Part shown: piece by piece, positions 49,541-58,787 of the stretch
Position numbering within the stretch: position 1 is the stretch's first letter
Layout: each line of letters opens with the position of its first letter
NCBI RefSeq assembly: GCF_900109045.1
Contig: NZ_FNYL01000009.1
Span: 124,001-188,000 of the forward strand
Reading direction: 5' to 3'
Source: Dyadobacter sp. SG02
GTDB taxonomy: Bacteria; Bacteroidota; Bacteroidia; Cytophagales; Spirosomataceae
DNA: 64,000 nucleotides
Made by a program: the position numbers and the translations under genes
The notes under the pieces: model-generated
Databases searched by the model: none
Seen by the model: only the letters and a program-made list of their open reading frames with translations
What the model was told of the DNA's origin: nothing

Positions 49541-51604
49541 ATGAAGGCCCTCATAAACACCCGTTATGATCACCGATTGGTGATCCTGATTTTCTGCCTC
49601 ATACCCGGGATGGTGAACGCCCAGATCAGTGTAAAGCTGCACAGATTGTTGCCAGACTCAATGAGACCAGCTGATCGTGCCCACGTGACTTTGACCGAGG
49701 CACAACCCATTTTTCTGCGCACATTTGGCCTGAAAGGCCTGGGGCATGGAGAATACGACGAGACCGATAGCCTGTGTTATTTTTTAGCACCGAAATACCG
49801 TAGTATCAAGGATAATTTCCAGCGGCAGAACTTCCTGTTTTCTGTGTGTATCTACCTGTATAACAGCTACGCCAACCATACCAATAACAAGACAACCCTC
49901 AAAGACGAGCATTCTCCATACCGGTCGCCACATGCCGGTTCGGGGCTAAAATATTGCAATTTGTTTCTGGAAGAATATTCGCGTCGGCCCGGTGACAGCT
50001 ACCCCATGATGCTGGTTTTATTGATCAAGGCCCATTTTCAAATCGAGAACGACCTCTATAAAGATGCTTACTATAATCTGCAACAATTACGTAACCTTAG
50101 CGAGAAGCAAAAGCAGGTCCAAATGAAAGCTTACGCCTACAATACATTGTCCTTGCTGTTCCAGACACTTTCGCTTACGGAGCAATCATTGGCATATGAA
50201 GACAGCGCCTACCAAGTTGCAAGGTTGCTTCCTACCAATAATCATATGGACAACATGTTCCTGTTGGGTATCATCCAGACCCGCCAGCAACTGTTTTTTG
50301 ACATGCTCACAAGTACGGGTAAAAGGCAATTTGCGGACAGCATTCGCGGCATCCATCAAAGATTAATGTCCGAGCCGGACGAACACATAGAACTATCCAA
50401 ATCCTCATCCTTCGTAACCGTTGCCATGGTCAACTATCGCGACCGGGATTACAAAAATGCACTGGCCAACGTCGACACCGCACTTCTGATCTATCCTGAT
50501 TTCCTGAGAACATCCATGAGCGAAGAAGCAATCGTCACCAAAGGACTGAGCCTGATGAAACTCGGCAAGACTATCGAGGGAGTGAAAGTCCTCCAATCCT
50601 TACTATTTCAGACCAGTACGGGAAGCATCGTTATGGAAGCGCTCAATGAATTGTACAACTATGAACTGACAAAAGGCAACTACCGAAATGCATTAAAGTA
50701 TCTCAACCTGCAAATACGACTGACAGACCGGAAACATAAACTCGACTTAGACGGCCGGGCGCTGGAAATGGAACAGGTCCACAAGGCCAAAACCAGGGAA
50801 AATGAAATCGCCTATTTAAAACAACTTCAAAACCGGAACGGCCTGATATTCCTTTTTGCAATCACTTCAATCCTGCTGGTGCTTGCATTTATCCTATGGC
50901 GTTACCGTGCCGGTCAAATCAGGACAAGAAATTTAGTCAAAAGGATTGATGAGGCTATGCAAATGCAGGTTTCCCAGATTGAAAGTGCCGTGGACGCCGA
51001 AAGGAGACTCATCGGTCAACAGCTGCACGACGACCTTTCGTCTTCTATTGGTGCAACATTTACGTATTTGAGGCTTACGGCTGACGAAAAGCACGATTTG
51101 AGAGAAAAGGAACAGGCATTGGCCATATCGAAAATGCTGGAAGCCAGTTACTATAAAGCCCGTGGCAAGTCACACGAGCTATACCTGGAAAAAGACTCGT
51201 CCGATTTCTGGAAACGCTTCTCCGTACAGGTGGAGCTCCTGTTTTCAGGATCGGGTATTGATTTTAGCCTGAATGGCGACCTCAGTGGTACTATCCTGTC
51301 ACCGGAGATCAAGACAACGCTCGTGATGATCGTAAAGGAAGCGATTACCAACATCGTCAAGCATTCCAGGGCAACTCGTGCCGAAATTCTGCTGTACGAC
51401 GACCATCACTCGGTTGTTATCGAAGTGAGCGATAACGGACGCGGATTTTCTGTGGAGGGGACAACGGGTAAAGCGGGACTCAGATCTATTTGTGAACGGG
51501 CCGAAAAACTCGGCGGCACGGCAAAATGGTCTTCAGAACGCCACAAAAACACGGCTATGGCTGTGAGAATACCACTTCCGTGCAGCCATGACCTTCACTT
51601 ATGA
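49541..51604 (+). CDS. TPR-type sensor histidine kinase (HisKA_3)
   Basis: A 687-residue protein with an N-terminal signal peptide (ends GMVNAQ), a long helical TPR-like sensor region (about 100-425), one membrane helix (about 431-452), a HisKA_3-type dimerisation helix with His496 (RRLIGQQLHDDLSSSIGA) and an HATPase domain with N box (KEAITNIVKHSRATRAE), DNGRGF and GLRSICERAEKLGG. Kinases of this kind phosphorylate NarL-type response regulators, here most likely the one at 48595 and possibly the others in the window. It is not followed closely by another gene. Confidence 0.94.
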   Translation: MKALINTRYDHRLVILIFCLIPGMVNAQISVKLHRLLPDSMRPADRAHVTLTEAQPIFLRTFGLKGLGHGEYDETDSLCYFLAPKYRSIKDNFQRQNFLFSVCIYLYNSYANHTNNKTTLKDEHSPYRSPHAGSGLKYCNLFLEEYSRRPGDSYPMMLVLLIKAHFQIENDLYKDAYYNLQQLRNLSEKQKQVQMKAYAYNTLSLLFQTLSLTEQSLAYEDSAYQVARLLPTNNHMDNMFLLGIIQTRQQLFFDMLTSTGKRQFADSIRGIHQRLMSEPDEHIELSKSSSFVTVAMVNYRDRDYKNALANVDTALLIYPDFLRTSMSEEAIVTKGLSLMKLGKTIEGVKVLQSLLFQTSTGSIVMEALNELYNYELTKGNYRNALKYLNLQIRLTDRKHKLDLDGRALEMEQVHKAKTRENEIAYLKQLQNRNGLIFLFAITSILLVLAFILWRYRAGQIRTRNLVKRIDEAMQMQVSQIESAVDAERRLIGQQLHDDLSSSIGATFTYLRLTADEKHDLREKEQALAISKMLEASYYKARGKSHELYLEKDSSDFWKRFSVQVELLFSGSGIDFSLNGDLSGTILSPEIKTTLVMIVKEAITNIVKHSRATRAEILLYDDHHSVVIEVSDNGRGFSVEGTTGKAGLRSICERAEKLGGTAKWSSERHKNTAMAVRIPLPCSHDLHL

Positions 51605-51769
51605 ACTGATCAATGCAAGACGCCAGGCCATAAAAGCATCAAGACCACCATGCGTTACTGCAGAGTGCGAAAATCCCGGATCAATGAGAATGTGGCACCT
51701 TCTACCGCCTCAGCGCTAGGCCCTACCCCAAAATGTCCCCGTAAGGGCACGAAACTTACAGCTACATTC

Positions 51770-52132
51770 TCATAAACACTCAATACTCCACTGATTGAGG
51801 GCAAGGAGTACAGGCTCTAATTTCCTTCCCTTTTCCGTCAAAGAATATTCTACCGTCGGAGGCACCGTCGCAAATGCCTCACGGGTGATGAGCTTATGTT
51901 GTTCCAACAACTTCAACTCTTTTACAAGCATTCTGGTGTTGATGCCTGGTATTGTCCGCTCCAATTCCTTAAACCGGCGTTTTCCTGCAATCAAGGCGTT
52001 GATGATTGGGAATGCCCACTTTCCGCCTACTATGTCCAGCGCGTTCTGCACGGTACAAAATATTTTATCTTTTTTCTCCGGCTTAATTCCTTGATAATCC
52101 ATAAAACAGTACTTTTTGGTATTACTTCCCAT
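51770..52132 (-). CDS. HxlR family transcriptional regulator
   Basis: A 120-residue winged-helix regulator with CTVQNALDIVGGKWAFPIINALIAGKRRFKELERTIPGINTRMLVKELK and VEYSLTEKGRKLEP. The start is uncertain: ATG 52132 is preferred because a -7-like box TACTTTTG lies at 52155-52148 on the minus strand and rules out the longer start at 52150; ATG 52102 is possible too. The Cys at about residue 26 stands where redox-sensing members have theirs. It is divergent from the ene-reductase gene, a usual target of such regulators. Confidence 0.92.
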   Translation of the reverse strand: MGSNTKKYCFMDYQGIKPEKKDKIFCTVQNALDIVGGKWAFPIINALIAGKRRFKELERTIPGINTRMLVKELKLLEQHKLITREAFATVPPTVEYSLTEKGRKLEPVLLALNQWSIECL

Positions 52133-52195
52133 AAGTGTAACTACTTGCAAAAGTAAAGTAATGAGGGCAAACTTTGCATAATCACTTTACATTTT

Positions 52196-53302
52196 ATGCA
52201 AATGAAAATTTTAGAAAAGAGTACTATTGGCGACTTGGAGCTGACAAATAGAATGGTGATGGCACCCATGACCAGAAGCCGGGCAGATGAAAACGGCGTC
52301 ATCAACAAACTGGCGGTTTTATATTATGGGCAGCGCGCCGGGGCGGGGCTTATTATTTCGGAAGCCATAAACATTAGCGAACAAGCGCTTGGAATGCCCA
52401 ACACACCAGGAATTTATTCTCGGCAGCAGGTGAATTCCTGGAAAGAAGTAACAGATGCCGTTCACAGGGCCGGTGGAAAGATATTTGCCCAGTTGAACCA
52501 TGCTGGCCGGGTAGCCCACTCGCTCAATAGAAAAGGACACCTTCCTGTGGCACCTTCGGCACTGGCAATTGAAGTACAAGAAGCCTACACTCCCCGCGGG
52601 CAGAAAGCATATGAGGTTCCGTTAGCACTCTCGGTATCTGATATCAAACAGATCATTCAGGATTATAAATCTGCCGCTATCAACGCCTTGGATGCCGGAT
52701 TTGACGGGATTGAACTACATGCGGCGCTAGGCTATCTCCCCAATCAATTTTTAATGGAGTCGTCGAACAGGCGGACAGACGATTATGGCGGAAGTATAGA
52801 GAATAGAAGCCGTTTCATTTTGGAAACGATGAAAGAAATCATCGGGGTTGTCGGCCCAGCAAGAGCAGGCATCAAACTCTCTCCAAGTGTCGTGGTAAAC
52901 AATATGCTGGACAGTAACCCTAGTGCTGTATACGGCCATCTGATCAGCAAACTGAACGAGCAACCATTGGCTTATATCCATTTAATGCAGGCCTTATTTC
53001 CTTTGGATGAACTGCCGCATTACCCTAAAAATCCGCTCGAAAGTTTTGCTCATTTGACCGACAAAACGATTATCACGAACGGAGGATACAACCGAGAATC
53101 GGCAGAAGATATTTTACAACACAACAAAGCTCAATTCGTGTCTTTTGGAAGCTTATTCCTGGCAAACCCGGATCTTCCAACAAGGTTTGAATTAAATGCT
53201 CCGCTCAATCAACCCGATCGCGCTACTATGTATATCGGGGGTGATGAGAAAGGTTATACGGATTATCCTGGTTTAGATGTTCAATCTTTTAAAACAACAT
53301 AA
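52196..53302 (+). CDS. Old yellow enzyme family ene-reductase
   Basis: A 368-residue FMN-dependent NADH:flavin oxidoreductase of the NemA/OYE type: RMVMAPMTRSRA at the start, QLNHAGRVAH, LHAALGYLPNQFL, RTDDYGGSIENRSRF and the end NGGYN...FVSFGSLFLANPDLP. It reduces activated C=C bonds of unsaturated aldehydes, ketones, nitro compounds or similar electrophiles. The His of the substrate-binding HxxN/H pair is present, but the second position is Leu (HAAL), which I checked in the DNA; this should change binding of the carbonyl. Start 52196 or 52202. It is divergent from an HxlR regulator. Confidence 0.95.
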   Translation: MQMKILEKSTIGDLELTNRMVMAPMTRSRADENGVINKLAVLYYGQRAGAGLIISEAINISEQALGMPNTPGIYSRQQVNSWKEVTDAVHRAGGKIFAQLNHAGRVAHSLNRKGHLPVAPSALAIEVQEAYTPRGQKAYEVPLALSVSDIKQIIQDYKSAAINALDAGFDGIELHAALGYLPNQFLMESSNRRTDDYGGSIENRSRFILETMKEIIGVVGPARAGIKLSPSVVVNNMLDSNPSAVYGHLISKLNEQPLAYIHLMQALFPLDELPHYPKNPLESFAHLTDKTIITNGGYNRESAEDILQHNKAQFVSFGSLFLANPDLPTRFELNAPLNQPDRATMYIGGDEKGYTDYPGLDVQSFKTT

Positions 53303-53665
53303 AAAACTATGGACGGCAAACAAAAATTAGAGATCGAGTTCTGGGCAGATAATACGTGTTGGTTATTACAACTCAACTCTCCAAAAAGTCCATCAAGCGG
53401 AGCTCCATGTTCTTCTCCATAAACATTATTGATGTTTCGCTCGGTGCGATCACTCTTTGTCGATACTACCTGCAGATTCTATACAACATTGTTGAAAGCC
53501 TGCCAAGCATTTTGACCACCCCTGATAAGCTCCTGTTTTTTCGCAAGTAAAGTCCTTTCTTAAACAACTTATTAGATTATTTTATTCCCTAACTTATGCA
53601 TTTGAAATCGTTATGTAATTAAATAGATTACAACTCCAAATCATTCCCAGTAAACCAGATCTATT
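53303..53665. other. Intergenic region between ene-reductase and TatC genes
   Basis: About 360 bases. A short ORF from ATG 53309 (38 codons, MDGKQKLEIEFWAD) has no recognisable family and stops early; it may be a remnant. A 64-codon ORF at 53356-53550 has no support either. The rest is AT-rich and may hold the promoter of the TatC gene. Confidence 0.4.
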
Positions 53666-54604
53666 ATGCCCTTAGACCAATACTTTGAAGAGAACCCTGC
53701 CGGAGCAGGCAAAGAAATGAGCTTTTTGGATCATCTTGAAGAGCTAAGGTGGCATATTATCAGATCGGTACTCTCCATCGGCGTATTCACCGTGATCGCC
53801 TTCACTTACAGAACTTTTATTTTTGAAGAGATAATCCTGGCGCCGAAATCTGCCGGCTTCTGGACATACCGCATGATGTGCAGACTTGCAGATCTGACCG
53901 GCTATGCGGATTTGTGCGTGCAAAAGCTTGACTTCGAGCTTCAGGTCCTCGGCATTTCCGACCAGTTTACCCTGGCAATGACATCATCTGTGGTGATCGG
54001 ATTGTGCTTCGCTTTCCCTTACGCATTTTGGGAGTTATGGCGCTTTATCAAACCCGGGCTCCATCCGGCAGAGAAGCGGGCTGCAAGGGGAGCTGTTTTC
54101 TTTGTTTCGCTTCTCTTTTTCTCGGGCCTTCTTTTTGGCTACTATATCGTTTCCCCACTGTCAATCAACTTCCTGGCCAATTTCCAGGTGGCTCCCGGCT
54201 TAAAGAACGAGTTTGATATTAACTCTTATCTGTCAGTACTGGCAACCCTTTCTTTGGGCTGCGCGCTTATATTTCAAATGCCCATTGTCGTATTTGTTCT
54301 CTCAAAGGTCGGAATACTCACTCCTTCTTTCATGCGGACTTACCGCAGGCACGCCTGGATCGGGATTCTGATTGTAGCAGGCATTATCACTCCTTCACCC
54401 GAGATTTACAGTCAGGTGCTGGTTGCCCTGCCGCTTGTGGGCCTGTACGAGGTCAGCATATTTGTTTCCCGTTACGTAGAGCGCACCAGGCTAAAAGAAA
54501 CCGGTGTAGACCAGATCATTAACCTGTTTTTGCTATTTGTACGATTTGGTTTCTTCAAACTTCTTATTGGCCGCTATCGCTACCAGGCGGTTCATCGGGC
54601 GTAA
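53666..54604 (+). CDS. tatC: Sec-independent protein translocase TatC
   Basis: A 312-residue six-helix membrane protein, the core of twin-arginine export. It has the N-terminal SFLDHLEELRWHIIRS motif, the conserved region FAFPYAFWELWRFIKPGLHPAEKR and the later PLSINFLANF...NSYLSVLATLSLGCALIFQMPIVVFVLSKVGILTP...GIITPSPE. The last ~40 residues form an extra hydrophobic tail beyond the usual end. TatA/B genes are not adjacent, as is common in Bacteroidetes. One likely substrate is the Tat-signal oxidoreductase at the left edge of the window. Confidence 0.95.
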   Translation: MPLDQYFEENPAGAGKEMSFLDHLEELRWHIIRSVLSIGVFTVIAFTYRTFIFEEIILAPKSAGFWTYRMMCRLADLTGYADLCVQKLDFELQVLGISDQFTLAMTSSVVIGLCFAFPYAFWELWRFIKPGLHPAEKRAARGAVFFVSLLFFSGLLFGYYIVSPLSINFLANFQVAPGLKNEFDINSYLSVLATLSLGCALIFQMPIVVFVLSKVGILTPSFMRTYRRHAWIGILIVAGIITPSPEIYSQVLVALPLVGLYEVSIFVSRYVERTRLKETGVDQIINLFLLFVRFGFFKLLIGRYRYQAVHRA

Positions 54605-54694
54605 ACGTTTAAAAATCTGGATACGGCTGGCTCGTTATTTCAAAAAATGGCGGGCCACGCCGTGTAAATCTGAGAAGTTTCCCTCTACCCCGCC

Positions 54695-55180
54695 CTATTT
54701 TCTGGCGGACAATACAAGCGATGCTATGGAGTCGGGTAACTGCTCATTCTGCCACTGCTGCTCCATAACCCTTTCATGTTCCGGTAGCGCTTTTAAAGCG
54801 TAATCCGCAGCTTTAAGAGCGTGATCGGCCATGTGCGCGACAGCAACAGCATGTCCTGATGCCCGAGTCAGGGCAATCTTCGCAGGGTCGTCGAGTTGTT
54901 TAGCAATTGCGATAGCCGCAAATGCTGCCTTCCGCACCTCGCCAACAGATACCTTGCCTTGCGCCCAGGCATTACCGGTCCCAAGTATTTCTAATAAGGA
55001 AGGATTGGATTGCTCGCCATTAAGTGCTAGTGAATGTTTTACACAGCCGGAAGCCCACTGCAATAAATCACGATGCTGCTGCATGGTTAAGGGCCCTCCA
55101 CGATGCTGTGCGACAAATCTGGTGTCTCGCATAATCCGAAAGTTATTAATATGTAGCGAAAGTCCCGGCAGCCTGGCCAT
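54695..55180 (-). CDS. Imm5-like putative immunity protein
   Basis: A 161-residue helical protein with the pattern IMRDTRFVAQHRGGPLTMQQHRDLLQWASGCVKHSL, ASGHAVAVAHMADHALKAADYALKAL and EQQWQNEQLPDSIASLVLS, which matches proteins annotated as putative immunity proteins (Imm5-like). Such proteins are thought to protect a cell from a polymorphic or contact-dependent toxin. No toxin gene is seen beside it. The start is 55180, or possibly 55132 (MRDTRFV). It is convergent with tatC and lies 161 bases from the start of a T9SS gene's terminator. Confidence 0.85.
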   Translation of the reverse strand: MARLPGLSLHINNFRIMRDTRFVAQHRGGPLTMQQHRDLLQWASGCVKHSLALNGEQSNPSLLEILGTGNAWAQGKVSVGEVRKAAFAAIAIAKQLDDPAKIALTRASGHAVAVAHMADHALKAADYALKALPEHERVMEQQWQNEQLPDSIASLVLSARK

Positions 55181-55255
55181 CTTTTCAGTACCCCCGACAA
55201 ATGGGTTGGAAATGTAACATTATGCTACGCTCCGCCTGCCTCCAATGACGGAAAA

Positions 55256-55299
55256 CTACCCAAAACACCTCCCGGAAGTCCGGGAGGTGTTTTGGGTAG
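55256..55299 (-). terminator. Strong hairpin after the 498-aa T9SS gene
   Basis: A perfect 20-bp stem: the arm at 55256-55275 (CTACCCAAAACACCTCCCGG) pairs with 55280-55299 around AAGT. It lies 42 bases after the stop of the T9SS gene on the minus strand. The AAAA/TTTT in the stem gives a U-rich outer part, but no separate U run follows. Confidence 0.75.
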
Positions 55300-55341
55300 T
55301 CAACGAGAGCATCTTAGAATGCCCGTGTTCTCCATGACATC

Positions 55342-56838
55342 TTATTTCTTTACAAAGCGGTGCGTGTTAACTGAACCGTCGATTTGAGTCAATCGGAGAA
55401 TGTATATGCCGCTCGTTAAATTTGTCACGTCGAGCGCCTGATCGCTTTCAAAACCGGCATCCAGACTACGCTCTGAAACGACGATTCCGGCCGATGAAAT
55501 AATCTGAATACGGAATACCGATTTAGCATTACCCGTGCGTACTGTTATTTTATCAATGGCAGGGTTGGGCCACAATGTCAACATACCATTTGTGAATTCA
55601 GCAGTCCGGATACGACTATAAGCGAAAGTACCGTCGTTGTCGATCATTTTCAGACGATAATAGTTCTTGTTTTGCAACGGGGCGTTATCCGTAAATGCAT
55701 AGGTTTTCACAGAACTGCTTTCGCCGTGGGACTTGACAGAGCCAATCGCATTCCAGTTGCGTGAATCAATGCTTCGCTGGATTTCAAAAGACTCACTGTT
55801 AGTCTCCATGCTTGTCGACCACGACAAAATTGCCGTCTGATTCTCGGTTGCGATGTCGAATGCAATCAATGTGACAGGTAATGCGACGATCGATCCAATA
55901 CCGATTTGGGAAATATTAACGCCAGCCGGAATCGTGCCATTAATCGTGCTGCCTTCCGTGTTCCCCGAGGCATTGGCAGCGCCACTCAGATCTATCCAGC
56001 TTGATCCGTTCCAACCAATCAGACGTAAATTCGCGGCTGTTGCAAAGGTCGATGCATCAGGCATTGAAACAGTGATCATCAACCCGTCATCGTCGGTTGG
56101 GTTCGCAGCCACCCAATCCCAGCTTCCAGCGGTGAATACAGATTGAAGTGGTGTTGAGAGCGAATTCGCATCTTCGACATTTGTAGTTTGATAAGCAGTC
56201 GAAAGGTGTGCCGCACCAGTTGCAGGTGCTGACATTGTCAGTATTCTGGAATCGGTGCCGCTGCCAACCGGGAAGCTAAACGCTTGGTTTCCGACTTTGC
56301 CCACATAACCGTCGACATGTTGGTTATCAGTATTACCCCCCGAATACACCGCACCATTTTGGAATCGCAGCTCGCCGGCAGATGTGTTGGCACGGACGGT
56401 TGTGGTGATTCCGTTCTGGAAATCGGCTTGGGTAAAGACGTTTGCCCCTGCGGTGTTAGTAATGTTGAACAAGCTTGTGGAGCCGTTTTTTAATACCAAA
56501 CTGGAGAAGTTTGGAGCAACCGTGCCACTCACTTCCTGTGTCCCGGGGGAGCCCAGCGGACCGTTGAAATTATCGGTGCTGCCGCCGCCGCCATTAGCAT
56601 CGTACGGGCCATTCACCCGCAGGGTATTGGCGGAGGATTCGAAATGATCGAATATAGCGCCAAATGCCGCCGTGTAAGCCGAGCCTGCTGCACCGGTTAC
56701 TTCTGTATGCGTATCGTAATTGCTGACGTAGCCGAAATTATTAAAGGTGGTCCCGTCAACGAAAACCTGGGCACGGGTTTGCTGCAAACTTAGTAGCAGC
56801 AAACCGCCGACGGCTAGGTTGATGTGTTTTCTTTTCAT
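55342..56838 (-). CDS. T9SS type A sorting-domain surface protein
   Basis: A 498-residue secreted protein starting at ATG 56838 (the frame is open for 14 codons more, but the signal peptide MKRKHINLAVGGLLLL starts here and ends in TRAQ). The N-terminal beta domain holds FVDGTTFNNFGYVSNYD and GGGGSTDNF; a middle part resembles the duplicated T9SS proteins at 25352/27522 (YVGKVGNQAFSFPVGSGTDS). Then follow the fibronectin-like segment (LPVTLIAFDIATENQ, WSTSMETNSESFEIQRS) and the T9SS type A sorting domain (WPNPAIDKITV ... GIYILRLTQIDGSVNTHRFV). It starts 32 bases after the end of the S74 gene, so both are likely in one operon. Confidence 0.93.
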   Translation of the reverse strand: MKRKHINLAVGGLLLLSLQQTRAQVFVDGTTFNNFGYVSNYDTHTEVTGAAGSAYTAAFGAIFDHFESSANTLRVNGPYDANGGGGSTDNFNGPLGSPGTQEVSGTVAPNFSSLVLKNGSTSLFNITNTAGANVFTQADFQNGITTTVRANTSAGELRFQNGAVYSGGNTDNQHVDGYVGKVGNQAFSFPVGSGTDSRILTMSAPATGAAHLSTAYQTTNVEDANSLSTPLQSVFTAGSWDWVAANPTDDDGLMITVSMPDASTFATAANLRLIGWNGSSWIDLSGAANASGNTEGSTINGTIPAGVNISQIGIGSIVALPVTLIAFDIATENQTAILSWSTSMETNSESFEIQRSIDSRNWNAIGSVKSHGESSSVKTYAFTDNAPLQNKNYYRLKMIDNDGTFAYSRIRTAEFTNGMLTLWPNPAIDKITVRTGNAKSVFRIQIISSAGIVVSERSLDAGFESDQALDVTNLTSGIYILRLTQIDGSVNTHRFVKK

Positions 56839-56869
56839 AGTAAATGCAGTTGAAAAAGAGAAAGGAAGA

Positions 56870-58036
56870 TTACTTCGCAATTGATTGGTCGGCAGTGCTA
56901 TTCCCGATCAGCTTTTCCACGCTGGCTTTCAATCCGTTAAGCTCGTTGCTCAGGCCGGCCATACCACTTTTGAGGGTGGCGTTTTCTTTCTTCAAAGCCT
57001 CGATTTCAGCTTGCTGGTCTTGAATAGCCTTAGTCAAAAACGGTGTCAGCTTGCTGTAATCGACCGTCCAGGGTTGTGAAACGTCGGCGCCGCCTTTGGT
57101 CACCACGCTGGGCAGAACCGTATAAAGCTGCTGAGCAATGAAGCCGGTTTGTTGTGAGGTCTTGTTCGTTTTGTAGTTGTAATCACTTACCTGGATCTTC
57201 ATCACATCCTGTATGCCAAACTTCGTGCTACGGATATTTTCTTTCAGGCGCACATCCGAAGTCGTGTTATAGACAACACCGGTGCCCCCGTTGGAAGATA
57301 TATGTCCGAGATTGGCGCCGTTTGCCCTGAAAATGACAAAGTTGTCTACGTTCACAGGCGCCCCTTCTTTTTCCAGCAGAAGAAGGCCGTTCAGGTCGGC
57401 GCTGGTTGACTTAATGTAGTGGCCGACTGATGAGGACGTTTGAGTAGAAAGTCTGGCAACCGAGCTGAAAGCTTCCAATGGTTCAACTACGCCAATGCTC
57501 ACATTGCCATCTTGATTAATTCTCATTCTTTCCTGTACACCGGTGGTGAAAAACGCAAGAGCTGATTCCTGCCCTTCACCATTACCTTTATAAATACCTA
57601 GAATACTGGAATTTGTTGCGTGGAAACCGTTATTTAGGTATGGGCTGAAATATACACCACCGATAATATCGTTGTTGGCCAATGGGGTTGGCGCGGCATA
57701 CGTACCGTTCGCTGACATCATAAACATCGCTGGCGCTTTGGAGCTGCCAAATCCCTTGAAATAATGGTCGTTGCCGGCAGCGGCACCTTTATTGTCGGCC
57801 ACAATTTCGACCACTCCGACCGGTGTAGTTGTCCCTACCGAGAATTGGCCTTCAACCGCTGCGCCATTGGCCGGTGCGGCTGAATTTGAAAAGTTTTGTC
57901 CGATTGCCGCGTTTCCGTTGACAGAAAGCTTGCTTCCGGGAGTTGACGTTCCAATACCAACGTTTCCTGTTTGTGCGATGGCGGCAGTGCCGGCCAGTAC
58001 AAGAATTGCGGCTGCGAAGTACGTAGTCTTTTTCAT
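56870..58036 (-). CDS. Secreted tail-fibre-like protein with Peptidase_S74 chaperone domain
   Basis: A 388-residue protein. After the signal peptide (ends AIAQ) it reads TGNVGIGTSTPGSKLSVNG, the GIGT lead-in typical of Bacteroidetes fibre-like proteins, then a beta-rich region, and from about 253 the S74 domain SDVRLKENI with Ser260 and Lys265 at the Ser-x4-Lys spacing of the self-cleaving dyad. A coiled coil follows (AIQDQQAEIEALKKENATLKSG). It shares the end-domain layout with 23673 but lacks the QVKIG start. Gene order (regulators, S74, T9SS, all minus strand) mirrors the first locus. Confidence 0.93.
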   Translation of the reverse strand: MKKTTYFAAAILVLAGTAAIAQTGNVGIGTSTPGSKLSVNGNAAIGQNFSNSAAPANGAAVEGQFSVGTTTPVGVVEIVADNKGAAAGNDHYFKGFGSSKAPAMFMMSANGTYAAPTPLANNDIIGGVYFSPYLNNGFHATNSSILGIYKGNGEGQESALAFFTTGVQERMRINQDGNVSIGVVEPLEAFSSVARLSTQTSSSVGHYIKSTSADLNGLLLLEKEGAPVNVDNFVIFRANGANLGHISSNGGTGVVYNTTSDVRLKENIRSTKFGIQDVMKIQVSDYNYKTNKTSQQTGFIAQQLYTVLPSVVTKGGADVSQPWTVDYSKLTPFLTKAIQDQQAEIEALKKENATLKSGMAGLSNELNGLKASVEKLIGNSTADQSIAK

Positions 58037-58137
58037 GAGTAAAGATTTTAAATAAACAAATGATTATATTAAGTAAACTAATGGTTACATAATTTTTTAG
58101 GCACAATAATCCTGTGGGCGCAGTCTTGCCCGAGTGA

Positions 58138-58776
58138 TCAATTACTTTTTAGAGGGAGTTTTTGGGCGAGCTCGAATATCGAATTGACTTTCATTTTTTC
58201 GAGTATCCGGGCCTTGTAAGTGCTTACCGTGTTTGGATTAATGTTCAGTATAGAGGCTATTTCTTTACGCCATTTACCTTCCAGTATCAGTTTAAGGACT
58301 TCTTCCTCACGAACTGAAAGCAGCGGCACTTTAGATGACATGCTTGCTTCACCTTTTCTTTGAAAAATTCCTTCCAACAGTTGTTGCTGAACAGTTTCGC
58401 TCACGTAACGTTTGTCGTTTAACACAGTCTCAACCGCGAGGCGCATTTGAGGCCGTTCCAATGATTTTGAAGCGAAGCCGTAAGCGCCGGCCGCTATGTA
58501 TTCAATCGCATACTCACTTTCGTCAAAACCCGTGCAAACCAAAATTTTAACTTGCGGTCGAATGCTTTTAAACCGGGTAATCATTTCCGCGCCGGTACCG
58601 CCCGGAATATCGATGTCAAGAATGATCAGGTCAATTTCCAGGGCAATGCATGCCTGGATAGCCCCCTCGAATGAAACCGATTCGTAGATTTCCGCTCCTT
58701 CCACTATTTCATTCATCAGGATCCTGAGTCCGGTACTGGTCAGGAAGTGATCTTCGACTATCAACACTTTCTTCAT
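58138..58776 (-). CDS. NarL/LuxR-type response regulator, canonical
   Basis: A 212-residue regulator with complete receiver residues: Glu8-Asp9 (VEDH), Asp54 (ILDIDIPGG) and Lys in FASKSLER. The LuxR helix-turn-helix reads LSVREEEVLKLILEGKWRKEIASILNINPNTVSTYKARILEKMKV. It follows the divergent regulator at 58788 by 11 bases, so they are co-transcribed, and lies 101 bases upstream of the S74 gene. It is the closest relative in this window of the regulator at 29656, which sits in the same place of the other surface locus. Confidence 0.94.
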   Translation of the reverse strand: MKKVLIVEDHFLTSTGLRILMNEIVEGAEIYESVSFEGAIQACIALEIDLIILDIDIPGGTGAEMITRFKSIRPQVKILVCTGFDESEYAIEYIAAGAYGFASKSLERPQMRLAVETVLNDKRYVSETVQQQLLEGIFQRKGEASMSSKVPLLSVREEEVLKLILEGKWRKEIASILNINPNTVSTYKARILEKMKVNSIFELAQKLPLKSN

Positions 58777-58787
58777 GAATTACAAAA

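Noticed and set aside
53309..53550. Two short ORFs between the ene-reductase and tatC
   Set aside because: They have no conserved pattern, no good start signal and poor codon pattern. I list the stretch as non-coding, perhaps with a gene remnant.
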